From assembly GCA_017555465.1 (NCBI GenBank), contig JAFZGH010000279.1, positions 1 through 21,236 on the forward strand: a stretch of 21,236 bases of DNA, given 5' to 3'. This DNA comes from Akkermansia sp. (lineage in GTDB: Bacteria > Verrucomicrobiota > Verrucomicrobiia > Verrucomicrobiales > Akkermansiaceae). The position numbers were made by a program, and so were the translations under genes. The notes under the pieces were generated by a model. That model was given only the letters and a program-made list of their open reading frames with translations, did no database searches and was not told the DNA's origin. Of the stretch, positions 1 to 6,575 are shown piece by piece (within the stretch, counting starts at the first letter, position 1; each line of letters starts with the position of its first letter).

Positions 1-311
1 CGGGTGGGAACCTGCAGCGGCATAGTGGGGGTCATGCGCGGAGCCGTAGGGGGAACCGGTGCTGCAGGACGAACAGGAGCAGCAGGTGCTGCCGGGGCGG
101 CAGGACGGGCCGGTGCAGCAGGAGCCAGCGGCACAGTAGCAGCTGCGGGGCGCGGAGGCACAGGAGCAGACGGAGCAACCGGGGCCGTAGGAGCAGCAGG
201 TGCTGCCGGGCGCGGAGCTGCGGGCGGCACAGGACGCGGGGCTACAGGAGGAACAGGAGCCGTGGGAGGAACAGGGCGCGGAGGAGTCGGAGGAAGAGGA
301 GGAGTACTCAT
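1..311 (-). CDS. Pro/Ala-rich protein, N-terminal part (runs off the window)
   Basis: I do not recognise this gene. Reading leftwards from an ATG at 311, the frame stays open for 103 codons to the window edge. The translation begins MSTPPLPPTPPRPVPP and continues almost entirely as Pro, Ala, Val, Thr and Arg, so the visible part should be an extended, disordered segment; any folded domain lies outside. The DNA has a perfect 21-bp direct repeat (76-96 and 190-210) spaced 114 bp apart, an exact number of codons, which suggests internal duplication. No signal peptide or membrane segment is visible. It lies 99 bases downstream of the O-antigen ligase-like gene on the same strand, with a possible promoter around 351-381. 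The plus strand is also open here and reads as Gly-X-Y triplets, but that frame runs into AT-rich non-coding DNA and the 3' end of the ligase gene, so I prefer the minus strand. Strand choice is not certain. Confidence 0.5.
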   Translation of the reverse strand, partial: MSTPPLPPTPPRPVPPTAPVPPVAPRPVPPAAPRPAAPAAPTAPVAPSAPVPPRPAAATVPLAPAAPARPAAPAAPAAPVRPAAPVPPTAPRMTPTMPLQVPT

Positions 312-350
312 AACGTCAGTAAAGTCTGGTGCCGCTAGCGCGGATTTCTT

Positions 351-381
351 CTTATATTGCACTTTTTTTCTGCTTTTGCAA
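351..381 (-). promoter_or_regulatory. possible promoter for the Pro/Ala-rich gene
   Basis: On the minus strand TTGCAA (381-376) is followed by a -10-like AT run: AATATA at 17 bp (358-353) or TATAAG at 19 bp (356-351). It sits in the AT-rich gap after the ligase-like gene and about 40 bases before the ATG at 311. The -10 match and the spacing do not agree perfectly, so this is tentative. Confidence 0.35.
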
Positions 382-410
382 GCGGAAAACTCTCATACAA
401 GGCATTTTTT

Positions 411-2480
411 TTATTTCTTTTGCATTTTATCTACTATTGAGGAGTAAAGAGACGGTTTTCCCCCAGGTGACATCGGCTGCCGCCAGCGGTCATCCGGACG
501 CGCGCCCAACATCTCCAAAAGGCGCACATCCCGCTGACACCCCTGCACCATGTCACGCAACCACGGCTTGATACCGTCCCGTTTTCTCCATGGGCCATCT
601 CCCGGGCGATACAGCAACGTAAAAGAGGTATATCTCCACCGGTGGATTTTCAACGCATATGTCATTTTTGACAATGCAAGGCCATGCTGACCATTGGCCA
701 TATCCTCGCGAGCCCACATGAGCAGATTCAGCGTATAATAAGCCGGCCAGTTATTCAGACATGTTCCGGGCATGGCATCGCCATAGTAGTTCTCGCGCAT
801 CAGTTGCTCCGCCTCCGCAAACTTTTTTTGGCGACCAAGTGTATCCACAAGCATCGTCACCATAAACAACTGTTTCGGATTGGCCTCCAATGCCAGTTTG
901 AGCAACCGCTCACGCTCTTCCCAGTCGGGCTTATAATTCGGCAGAGCGTTATAAGTATCCATGAGTGCCGAATCCGGATAGCCTGGCAGCAGCTGCGCAA
1001 TCAAAGCACGGCGTTTGAAGGCATATGGATCTGCATCACCCTTGCTCAGTTGATTATATTCCCACTGCTTATGCCAGACTGGATAAAACCGCCCGCCCAT
1101 GCAGACACACCAGCCCCCCAGCCCCAGCAAAAGAAAAGCCAGCAGCAGCACCCCGCCCCAGCCTTGAGCCCGCACCGGGACAACAGAGACAGACGACGGA
1201 GCGTTCCACTTGTGCGCATCCCGGACATAAGCAAAAGGAGAGGCCAGCACGCCACAGGCAAAGGCGCACATTGTTAACAGTGTAAACGAATGCCAGGGGA
1301 AATCAGAAGCAGCATAAGCCGCACCTGAAACAAGAATCAACATACACCCCATAGCCAGGCAACGGCGGGAGTGCTCAACCCTATCAGAAGCCACACAACG
1401 CAATCCATGCACAACATGAGCCACGATAATGAAGACAACGCAGATTATCCCCGTCAGGCCATAATCCGCCCACGCCTGAAGGTATTCATTGTGCGCATAA
1501 TTGGGAAGATGCCAGGCATTAGCAAAAGGAATGATATCCCACTCCATTGCCCCTGCCCCCAACCCCGTCCACGAAGCCATGGGCAGCAGTTCACAAACCA
1601 TTGCCCACAGCTGGTAACGAGAGTGCGAATCCACCCCGTCAAAAAAGCCTGAAAGCGTCTGACCAAAGAAAAAATCATAAACGCCCACCAGGGACACCAC
1701 GAGAAACACACCCCCGATTGCATAGCTCACCCACCCCAATATTTTACCCGAATAAAGGCGTTCCAATACATCAAACACCCACATGAGCACAAACGCCACC
1801 GGAAGAAGAAACAACGGCACGCGAGTCATGCAGAAAAACGAAATCACCACAGAACACACCGCAACAACAAGAAGAAGCAACCTTTTTACACCGCGCAGCA
1901 TCCACAAAGCCCAGCACCCCGCCGCAATTCCACCTGCAACGAAGAAGAAACCGGCAAAATTCTTATATACCAGCAACGCCGTGGGGAAACCATTCTTACC
2001 AGCCGGCGTATGCGGAGCGCGCCCGGTCCACTCCAGACAAAACCACGGCTGCTTCACAATCCACCACGCTGCTATGCTGAACACCAAAGCCAGAGCCAAC
2101 ACCAGAATAACACTTGTATAACGCCGGTTCTGCGCCACATATACCCCGGCAATATAATACACGAACGCCCCCACAATCAGCGCCGACTCACCCCACGATT
2201 CCACCGTGGCATAGCTATTCAGACAACGGCAAAGAAAATACCCACCCGCAGCTAGCGACACCCAGCCCAGCCAGCTCATTCTCACCACACGGCAGCCCAT
2301 CAACACCGCCAATAACACCAGCACAGCGGCACCCCCCAGCCCTACGCACACCGGAAAAGCAGTAAACGCCTGAGAATCCACTGCCGGCAACGAGTACAAC
2401 CACACCAGAGCCAGCAACCAACCGGCCAGGCGGCCGGGTACACTCTCAGTCAATCGTTTCGCAGACTTTACTTCAGACAT
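411..2480 (-). CDS. O-antigen ligase/Wzy-type membrane protein with C-terminal TPR-like domain
   Basis: This is a polytopic inner-membrane protein of 689 aa. It matches the O-antigen ligase/polymerase (Wzy_C, WaaL/PglL) family, which transfers or polymerises lipid-linked glycans on the periplasmic face. About ten or more hydrophobic segments fill residues 15-460. The family signature is visible: an Arg-led SRYQLW near 287-292, then a long periplasmic loop with GLGAGAMEW and the HNEYLQAWADYG block near 330-341. After the last membrane segment (about 440-460) comes a soluble tail of roughly 220 residues, rich in helices and including KKFAEAEQLM, which resembles TPR repeats. I start at the ATG at 2480 (MSEVKSAKRL). 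An in-frame ATG at 2597 exists, but the frame between them covers the rpsU terminator and this gene's promoter. No glycan genes are adjacent, so the acceptor (LPS core, exopolysaccharide or protein) cannot be told. Confidence 0.8.
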   Translation of the reverse strand: MSEVKSAKRLTESVPGRLAGWLLALVWLYSLPAVDSQAFTAFPVCVGLGGAAVLVLLAVLMGCRVVRMSWLGWVSLAAGGYFLCRCLNSYATVESWGESALIVGAFVYYIAGVYVAQNRRYTSVILVLALALVFSIAAWWIVKQPWFCLEWTGRAPHTPAGKNGFPTALLVYKNFAGFFFVAGGIAAGCWALWMLRGVKRLLLLVVAVCSVVISFFCMTRVPLFLLPVAFVLMWVFDVLERLYSGKILGWVSYAIGGVFLVVSLVGVYDFFFGQTLSGFFDGVDSHSRYQLWAMVCELLPMASWTGLGAGAMEWDIIPFANAWHLPNYAHNEYLQAWADYGLTGIICVVFIIVAHVVHGLRCVASDRVEHSRRCLAMGCMLILVSGAAYAASDFPWHSFTLLTMCAFACGVLASPFAYVRDAHKWNAPSSVSVVPVRAQGWGGVLLLAFLLLGLGGWCVCMGGRFYPVWHKQWEYNQLSKGDADPYAFKRRALIAQLLPGYPDSALMDTYNALPNYKPDWEERERLLKLALEANPKQLFMVTMLVDTLGRQKKFAEAEQLMRENYYGDAMPGTCLNNWPAYYTLNLLMWAREDMANGQHGLALSKMTYALKIHRWRYTSFTLLYRPGDGPWRKRDGIKPWLRDMVQGCQRDVRLLEMLGARPDDRWRQPMSPGGKPSLYSSIVDKMQKK

Positions 2481-2489
2481 ACCGCTGGC

Positions 2490-2518
2490 ATCATACCAGA
2501 TAGGCGCGCCCCCCGCAA
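2490..2518 (-). promoter_or_regulatory. promoter of the O-antigen ligase-like gene, -10 close to the start codon
   Basis: On the minus strand TTGCGG (2518-2513), a 17-bp spacer and TATGAT (2495-2490) form a good sigma-70-type promoter. Only 9 bases separate the -10 box from the ATG at 2480. Transcription starting about 7 bases after the -10 box would give a leader of 2-3 bases at most. Confidence 0.6.
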
Positions 2519-2536
2519 GCCCGTCTGTCGAAACTG

Positions 2537-2576
2537 ACAAAACAAAGAAGGGCAACCTTTTCCAGGTTACCCTTCT
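2537..2576 (-). terminator. Rho-independent terminator of rpsU
   Basis: On the minus strand AGAAGGGTAACC pairs with GGTTGCCCTTCT (12 bp, one G-T pair) around a 7-base loop, spanning 2576-2546, followed by TTTGTTTTGT. It lies 27 bases beyond the rpsU stop codon, so rpsU is probably transcribed alone. The plus strand has no U-run after the stem. Confidence 0.85.
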
Positions 2577-2603
2577 CCTAAAAAACTTCCCGAACAAATG
2601 GGA

Positions 2604-2843
2604 TTAGGCTTCAACAGCGGGGGTCACGGCGGCAGCCGGAATCTCCTCCTTGTTGGTGAAGTGCCACTTCACCTTGTTGCGCTTGCTGGCAGAGCGAGCC
2701 TTGCGGCGCTTCTCATCCATGGGGCTCTCAAAAGCGCGACGACGGCGCATCTCCTCGAGGATACCCTCGGTGTCGAGCTTGGTCTTAAGGCGCTTCAGAG
2801 CGCGGTCGATCGGTTCACCTTTACGTACAGATACGGAACGCAT
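2604..2843 (-). CDS. rpsU: 30S ribosomal protein bS21
   Basis: This is a small, very basic protein of 79 aa that begins MRSVSVRKGEPIDRALKRLK, the typical bS21 start. A central arginine run (EEMRRRRAFESP, about 50% in) and a Lys/Arg-rich stretch (RRKARSASKRNK) follow. The family is usually 60-71 aa; here the end is extended by an Ala/Glu tail (EEIPAAAVTPAVEA) that is not basic. bS21 sits on the 30S platform near the 3' end of 16S rRNA and affects mRNA recruitment. The gene has its own promoter (2888-2916) and a terminator right after it, so it is monocistronic. Its leader of about 37 bases lacks a Shine-Dalgarno core but carries ACAACGAAAG seven bases before the ATG, a decamer also found before nuoE. 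Confidence 0.95.
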   Translation of the reverse strand: MRSVSVRKGEPIDRALKRLKTKLDTEGILEEMRRRRAFESPMDEKRRKARSASKRNKVKWHFTNKEEIPAAAVTPAVEA

Positions 2844-2887
2844 GATATTTCTTTCGTTGTTGATAAATTGTCCGGGAACGGGCAGGC

Positions 2888-2916
2888 AAGATACAGCAAT
2901 TGCGAGTAAGTGTCAA
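2888..2916 (-). promoter_or_regulatory. rpsU promoter
   Basis: On the minus strand a perfect TTGACA (2916-2911), a 17-bp spacer and TATCTT (2893-2888) form the best -35 box in the window, fitting a highly expressed ribosomal protein gene. The predicted transcription start is near 2881, giving a leader of about 37 bases. It is divergent from the radical SAM promoter at 2980-3008. Confidence 0.8.
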
Positions 2917-2979
2917 GTTTTTTGTCACATATTTAAAAAAAATGCTGTCAGATTCACTGTAAACTGCCCTAAATACAGC

Positions 2980-3008
2980 TTGCCAACGGGAGCGCGAGCA
3001 TGTACAAT
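2980..3008 (+). promoter_or_regulatory. promoter of the radical SAM pair
   Basis: TTGCCA (2980-2985), a 17-bp spacer and TACAAT (3003-3008) match a sigma-70-type promoter. The predicted start near 3015 leaves a leader of about 24 bases before the ATG at 3039. An earlier in-frame ATG at 3000 lies in the promoter spacer next to the -10 box and therefore upstream of the predicted transcript. Confidence 0.65.
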
Positions 3009-3038
3009 GCGCGCGTGCCTGCGCCGAAACACCCACCA

Positions 3039-4094
3039 ATGTGCAATTTTGCTGAACGCCCCTTCATCCTTTTCTGGGAGGTGACGCGGGCATGTGCCCT
3101 ATCCTGCCGTCATTGCCGCGCCATCGCCCAGCCTCAGGCGCACCCGGAGGAGCTCAGCCACGAGGAAGCCTTGGCTCTGGTGGACTCCATAGCGGAGCTG
3201 GCTCCCCCCATGCTGGTACTCACCGGGGGCGATCCGATGATGCGCCGGGATATTTTCGACATCATCGAACGCTCCGCAGCAAAGGGACTGCGCGTGGCTC
3301 TCAGCCCTGCAGCCACGAACCGGCTCATCAACACAGATTTTCACAAACTCCGCCAAGCTGGCGTGGTCAGCATGAGCCTGAGCCTGGATGGCGCCACACA
3401 GGAAACGCACGATGCTTTCCGCCGCGTGCCGCACACATTCGAACGCACCCTGCAGGCTGCCCGCATGGCAAAGGAAGCAGGCATCCAGCTGCAGATTAAC
3501 ACCACTATCTCCCGCACCACCCTGCCAGAGCTGGAGGGATTCGTGGAGTTACTCAAGCAGATTCAGCCGGATGTGTGGAGCGTATTCCTGCTGGTTCCTA
3601 CCGGCCGTGCCACTCTGGAGGAACTCCCCAGCGCAGAGGAACTGGAAACACTCTGGCAGCGGCTGCTGGAACTGCGCGACGAACTTCCCTTCGCAATCAA
3701 GACCACCGAAGGGCACCACTACCGCCGCGCCATGATACAGGCGGCAAAATCGGCAGGCGCACCCGCCCCGCGTCACATGGTACCCACGCGCGATGGCAAA
3801 GGAGTAGCATTCATCTCTCATACTGGTGAAATCCAGCCGAGCGGGTTCCTGCCCCTCACTGCCGGGAATGTGCGCACGGACAATCTGTCCGACATCTACC
3901 GCAACCACCCGCTGTTTGTACAGCTGCGCAACGATGACGCTCTGGGCGGCAAATGCGGCAAATGCGAATACCGCCGCGTGTGCGGTGGCTCCCGCGCCCG
4001 CGCCTTCGGCAGCTGCGGCGACATAATGGCCGCAGAACCTCTTTGTAATTATATTCCCGCCGCACTGCGCGGCTCCTCTCCCAGCCATGATTAA
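3039..4094 (+). CDS. ahbD: radical SAM/SPASM protein, AhbD-like (Fe-coproporphyrin III to heme)
   Basis: This is a cytoplasmic radical SAM enzyme of 351 aa. The SAM-binding [4Fe-4S] ligands are C19, C23 and C26 in ACALSCRHC, with GGDP at 63-66. A C-terminal SPASM-type region offers C306, C309, C315, C326 and C336 for an auxiliary cluster. The opening FILFWEVTRACALSCRHC and the segment QINTTISR...FLLVPTGR resemble AhbD/NirJ and the related TIGR04053 family. AhbD decarboxylates two propionates of iron-coproporphyrin III to make heme in the siroheme-dependent pathway. The next gene looks like AhbC, which supports this role. Its last 8 bases overlap that gene, so the two are translated from one mRNA. 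The start at 3039 is chosen because the in-frame ATG at 3000 lies within the promoter. An alternative is a TIGR04053-type maturase of unknown substrate. Confidence 0.7.
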   Translation: MCNFAERPFILFWEVTRACALSCRHCRAIAQPQAHPEELSHEEALALVDSIAELAPPMLVLTGGDPMMRRDIFDIIERSAAKGLRVALSPAATNRLINTDFHKLRQAGVVSMSLSLDGATQETHDAFRRVPHTFERTLQAARMAKEAGIQLQINTTISRTTLPELEGFVELLKQIQPDVWSVFLLVPTGRATLEELPSAEELETLWQRLLELRDELPFAIKTTEGHHYRRAMIQAAKSAGAPAPRHMVPTRDGKGVAFISHTGEIQPSGFLPLTAGNVRTDNLSDIYRNHPLFVQLRNDDALGGKCGKCEYRRVCGGSRARAFGSCGDIMAAEPLCNYIPAALRGSSPSHD

Positions 4095-5334
4095 TATCAC
4101 CAAACTCTGGACCGGCGCGGCCCAACCCGCCGACCACATCCGCTACGGCCTGGCACACGGCACCCAGCACCCCGACAGCAGCACAGCCTCCTGCATGCCC
4201 GCATCCTCGCGCGTGCGCAAACCCATCGTAGTATGGAACATCACCCGCACCTGCAACCTGCGCTGCGTGCATTGCTATGCCGATTCACACGCTGAGCGTT
4301 ACGCAGGCGAACTGAGCTGGGAGCAATGCTGCGCCGTCATCGATGACCTGGCAGACTACAAAGTAAACGCCCTGCTCCTCTCCGGCGGCGAACCGCTGCT
4401 GCACCCGCAGCTACCCCAGATTCTCCAGCGGGCCACCGAAAAAGGACTCAAGGTCACCATTTCCACCAACGGCACACGCATCACGCCCGAATACGCCCGC
4501 ATGTTCAAGGAACTTGGCGTGGCCTATGTCGGCATCTCACTGGATGGCATCGGCGCCGTTCACGACCAGTTCCGCGGCGTCAAGGGTGCATTCGACGGCG
4601 CCATCCGCGGCTTCAAGCTCTGCGAGGAAGTAGGACAGAAAACCGGGTTGCGCCTCACCCTCACCCGCAACAATGTGCAGAGCATGGAGCAGATTCTCAA
4701 CTTCATTGAGCAGGAAGGAATCCAGCGCGTCTGCTTCTACCACCTGGTACCCACCGGACGCGGGGTCGATGTAGCCAGCCTGAAGCCAGATGAAGCCCGC
4801 GAAGCCCTTGACATGCTCATCGCCCGCGCTGAAGCCTGGCACGCCGCCGGGCAGACCCGCGAGCTACTCACCGTAACCCAGCCGGCAGACGGCGTATACC
4901 TGCTGCTGCGCCAACTGCGAGAAGGGCACCCCCAGGCTGCCGAAACGCTGCGCCTGCTCACATGGAACGGCGGTGGCGCTAACAGCTCCGGCCGCGGCAT
5001 TGCCAACATCGACACCCAGGGCAATATCCACCCCGACCAGTTCTGGCAGGGCATCACCCTCGGCAATGTCAAAACCCAGAAATTCTCCGATGTCTGGGAG
5101 GCTGCCAACGAACCCAGCGCACAGGTGCTCCAGGAACTGCGCGGCAGCGATAATCCGCTGGAACGCCAGAAAAAAATCAGCGGCCGATGTGCAACCTGCA
5201 AGCATTTCGCACTTTGCGGAGGCGGCTTCCGCACCCGTGCTGCCTTTGCAAATGGTCACTGGTATGGTTCCGACCCAGGCTGTTACCTCACAGATGAAGA
5301 AATCCAAACGGATATTTCCGGGTTTTTAGGATAA
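4087..5334 (+). CDS. ahbC: radical SAM protein, AhbC-like (12,18-didecarboxysiroheme deacetylase)
   Basis: This 415-aa protein begins MINITKLWTGAAQPADHIRYG, the kind of N-terminus seen in AhbC/NirJ proteins. The radical SAM cysteines are C56, C60 and C63 in RTCNLRCVHCYA, with GGEP at 100-103. The C-terminus carries C368, C371, C377 and C399, with CGGGFRTRA between, for a second cluster. The blocks RVCFYHLVPTGRG and IHPDQFWQGITLGNV also match my memory of the family. AhbC removes the two acetate side chains of 12,18-didecarboxysiroheme, giving iron-coproporphyrin III, the substrate of AhbD. The upstream AhbD-like gene overlaps it by 8 bases. NirJ (heme d1 synthesis) is the main alternative, but no other nir genes are in view and the AhbD partner argues against it. 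No convincing terminator follows. Confidence 0.75.
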   Translation: MINITKLWTGAAQPADHIRYGLAHGTQHPDSSTASCMPASSRVRKPIVVWNITRTCNLRCVHCYADSHAERYAGELSWEQCCAVIDDLADYKVNALLLSGGEPLLHPQLPQILQRATEKGLKVTISTNGTRITPEYARMFKELGVAYVGISLDGIGAVHDQFRGVKGAFDGAIRGFKLCEEVGQKTGLRLTLTRNNVQSMEQILNFIEQEGIQRVCFYHLVPTGRGVDVASLKPDEAREALDMLIARAEAWHAAGQTRELLTVTQPADGVYLLLRQLREGHPQAAETLRLLTWNGGGANSSGRGIANIDTQGNIHPDQFWQGITLGNVKTQKFSDVWEAANEPSAQVLQELRGSDNPLERQKKISGRCATCKHFALCGGGFRTRAAFANGHWYGSDPGCYLTDEEIQTDISGFLG

Positions 5335-5370
5335 AATTTTCAATTCCGGCACAAAAGTAAACTTTTTTGC

Positions 5371-5399
5371 TTGCAGCAAACAGCCCGATATGGTATTTG
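5371..5399 (+). promoter_or_regulatory. promoter of the small secreted protein gene, -10 close to the start codon
   Basis: TTGCAG (5371-5376), a 17-bp spacer and TATTTG (5394-5399) precede the ATG at 5410 by 10 bases, so the predicted leader is only about 3-4 bases. The -10 box is a weak match. Confidence 0.5.
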
Positions 5400-5409
5400 T
5401 GATTGCGTC

Positions 5410-5841
5410 ATGAAGCGCTTACTCCTTTCAACAATTCTCTTGGCTCTGGCCGGCACGACGTATGCCGACATTCAGGCACCGCCTGCCTCAGAGTACACCG
5501 CAACCCGCAAGCTGGGTCGCGCTGTCAGCAATATTCTCTTCGCCGTAGAAGAGCTTCCCACCACCATGATTCGGTGGAATGAAGCTGAGGGCAACAACGC
5601 CGGCTTCTCCGTGGGTGTTGTTGACGGCATCGGCCGTACTTTCTCCCGCATCGGCTACGGTTTCTACGAGCTCGTCACTTTCTGGGCTCCCACTTACAAG
5701 TGCACCTACAAGCCCTGCTACCAGGATTCCTGCGGTCGCAGCGGTCTTAAGGAGTACAACGTATGGAGCGGCTTCTCCGAATTCCCGGAAGAACTCGGCT
5801 TCCAGAGCAAGTACGATTACTGCCGTCTCTCCAACGACTAA
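5410..5841 (+). CDS. small secreted protein, TIGR04073-like (exosortase-system-associated family)
   Basis: This is a 143-aa exported protein. A clear signal peptide MKRLLLSTILLALAGTTYA ends in TYA, predicting cleavage after A19. The mature part starts with a KLGRAVSNILFAVEELP block, continues with GFSVGVVDGIGRTFSRIGYG, then FYELVTFWAP. This order (KLGRG...N...E.P, then a Gly-rich helix, then G..E..TFP.P) resembles the TIGR04073 family, which is linked to exosortase/PEP-CTERM systems; its molecular role is unknown. Four cysteines near the C-terminus (about 97-140) could form disulfides in the periplasm, including KCTYKPCYQDSC. I use the ATG at 5410 rather than upstream in-frame codons because the signal peptide starts exactly there and the promoter lies just before it. 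A strong terminator follows, so the gene is a single transcription unit. The family call is from memory and tentative. Confidence 0.75.
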   Translation: MKRLLLSTILLALAGTTYADIQAPPASEYTATRKLGRAVSNILFAVEELPTTMIRWNEAEGNNAGFSVGVVDGIGRTFSRIGYGFYELVTFWAPTYKCTYKPCYQDSCGRSGLKEYNVWSGFSEFPEELGFQSKYDYCRLSND

Positions 5842-5863
5842 TCCGGCAGAATATCCTTTTAAT

Positions 5864-5913
5864 GAAGAACCCCGGCAGGTGCACCGCCGGGGTTCTTCGT
5901 TTTTCATTTTTTT
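5864..5913 (+). terminator. strong Rho-independent terminator after the small secreted protein gene
   Basis: GAAGAACCCCGGC pairs perfectly with GCCGGGGTTCTTC (13 bp, 5864-5898) around a 9-base loop and is followed by GTTTTTCATTTTTTT. It lies 22 bases after the stop codon. The converging minus-strand gene ends at 5922, and the same hairpin may stop its transcript, although the U-run is only on the plus side. Confidence 0.92.
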
Positions 5914-5921
5914 CAAAGCAT

Positions 5922-6371
5922 TCAAGCTCTGCTCAGAATCATCTGCAACTCCAGCTGGAACGCCTGCAATTCCTCCGGCGTCGGCTGCCCTTCCAGCGCA
6001 TTCCAGGCAAAACGCCCCATCTGATCAATCTGCCAGCCCCCTTTCGTGCCGGAAGCAAACTGCACCTTACCCGAAATCAGCGTACCAGGCAACATCAACT
6101 CATCCAGCGTCACCACTGGCTTTCCTCCGGAAACAGGGGCAGCGGGCGCCTCTTCCACCGGCTCTGTAACTTCTGCCTCTTTCTTCACAGGCGCAGGTTC
6201 CGCCACAGTGGCAATCTCAATGCCATAATCCAACAGCAGAAAACGCACATCCATATAAGTCATATGCACTCCAAATTCACCCGCCAGGCTCTTCTGAATT
6301 CCATTTAAATCCACACCTTCTGCCGCCCACTGGCGCACCATCTCAAGCTGCTCTGCTGTTACTGCACTCAT
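5922..6371 (-). CDS. uncharacterised protein, 149 aa, divergent from the nuo operon
   Basis: I do not know the function. The protein has three parts. Residues 1-52 are helical and charged (VRQWAAEGVDLNGIQKSLAGEFGV, then MTYMDVRFLLLDYG) and could be a helix-turn-helix-like or coiled module. Residues 53-84 are a linker rich in Pro, Ala, Val and Glu. Residues 85-149 form a second domain with GTLISGKVQFASG, WQIDQMGRFAW and a closing helix PTPEELQAFQLELQMIL. There is no signal peptide, membrane segment or cysteine, so it is probably cytoplasmic. I recall similar proteins in Verrucomicrobiota, always as hypothetical. It is transcribed away from nuoD, and its -10 box ends six bases before the ATG, predicting a leaderless mRNA. 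A regulatory tie to the nuo operon is possible but not shown. Confidence 0.75.
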   Translation of the reverse strand: MSAVTAEQLEMVRQWAAEGVDLNGIQKSLAGEFGVHMTYMDVRFLLLDYGIEIATVAEPAPVKKEAEVTEPVEEAPAAPVSGGKPVVTLDELMLPGTLISGKVQFASGTKGGWQIDQMGRFAWNALEGQPTPEELQAFQLELQMILSRA

Positions 6372-6377
6372 ACATGT

Positions 6378-6405
6378 ATCATACCCCTTCCCCTGGCATT
6401 TTCAA
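6378..6405 (-). promoter_or_regulatory. promoter of the 149-aa protein gene, predicted leaderless
   Basis: On the minus strand TTGAAA (6405-6400), a 16-bp spacer and TATGAT (6383-6378) are followed by only six bases before the ATG at 6371. A transcript starting seven bases after the -10 box would begin exactly at the A of ATG. Confidence 0.6.
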
Positions 6406-6501
6406 GCCGCAAGCGTGACTTAAACCTAAATATCTCCATATGTTTGATAAAACTAACTTGTTTACACGCGCGCAATAATTATTCCGGCGGCGACTTTAGG
6501 C

Positions 6502-6530
6502 TTGCACTTTACAACAGAAAAGTGTTTAAT
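6502..6530 (+). promoter_or_regulatory. nuo operon promoter with an internal inverted repeat
   Basis: TTGCAC (6502-6507), a 17-bp spacer and TTTAAT (6525-6530), or TAATAT at 6527-6532, give a promoter about 45 bases before the nuoD ATG. The inverted repeat CACTTT-N8-AAAGTG (6505-6524) fills the space between the two boxes, a position suited to a repressor or redox regulator. No known operator consensus is recognised. Confidence 0.55.
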
Positions 6531-6575
6531 ATCTGCGCGTAACTGTGGCCGCAGGTGGCCCCGTATTCCCAGGTT

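Noticed and set aside
4..447. Plus-strand Gly/Ala-rich collagen-like reading frame
   Set aside because: It continues through an AT-rich non-coding stretch into the 3' end of the ligase gene, so its C-terminus is nonsense. The minus-strand frame with an ATG at 311 is preferred; the case is not fully closed.
2481..2597. N-terminal extension of the ligase-like protein starting at 2597
   Set aside because: The 39 extra codons read through the rpsU terminator hairpin and the promoter, and no signal or domain is gained.
3000..3038. Earlier start codon for the AhbD-like gene
   Set aside because: This ATG lies in the promoter spacer, upstream of the predicted transcription start, and the added residues are not conserved in the family.
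5351..5369. Possible terminator after the AhbC-like gene (AAAAGTAAACTTTTTT)
   Set aside because: The stem is only five or six A-T-rich pairs with a tiny loop, and the T-run overlaps the next promoter; too weak to call.
6544..6557. Short inverted GGCC...GGCC hairpin in the nuoD leader
   Set aside because: A four-base stem is expected by chance in GC-rich DNA.
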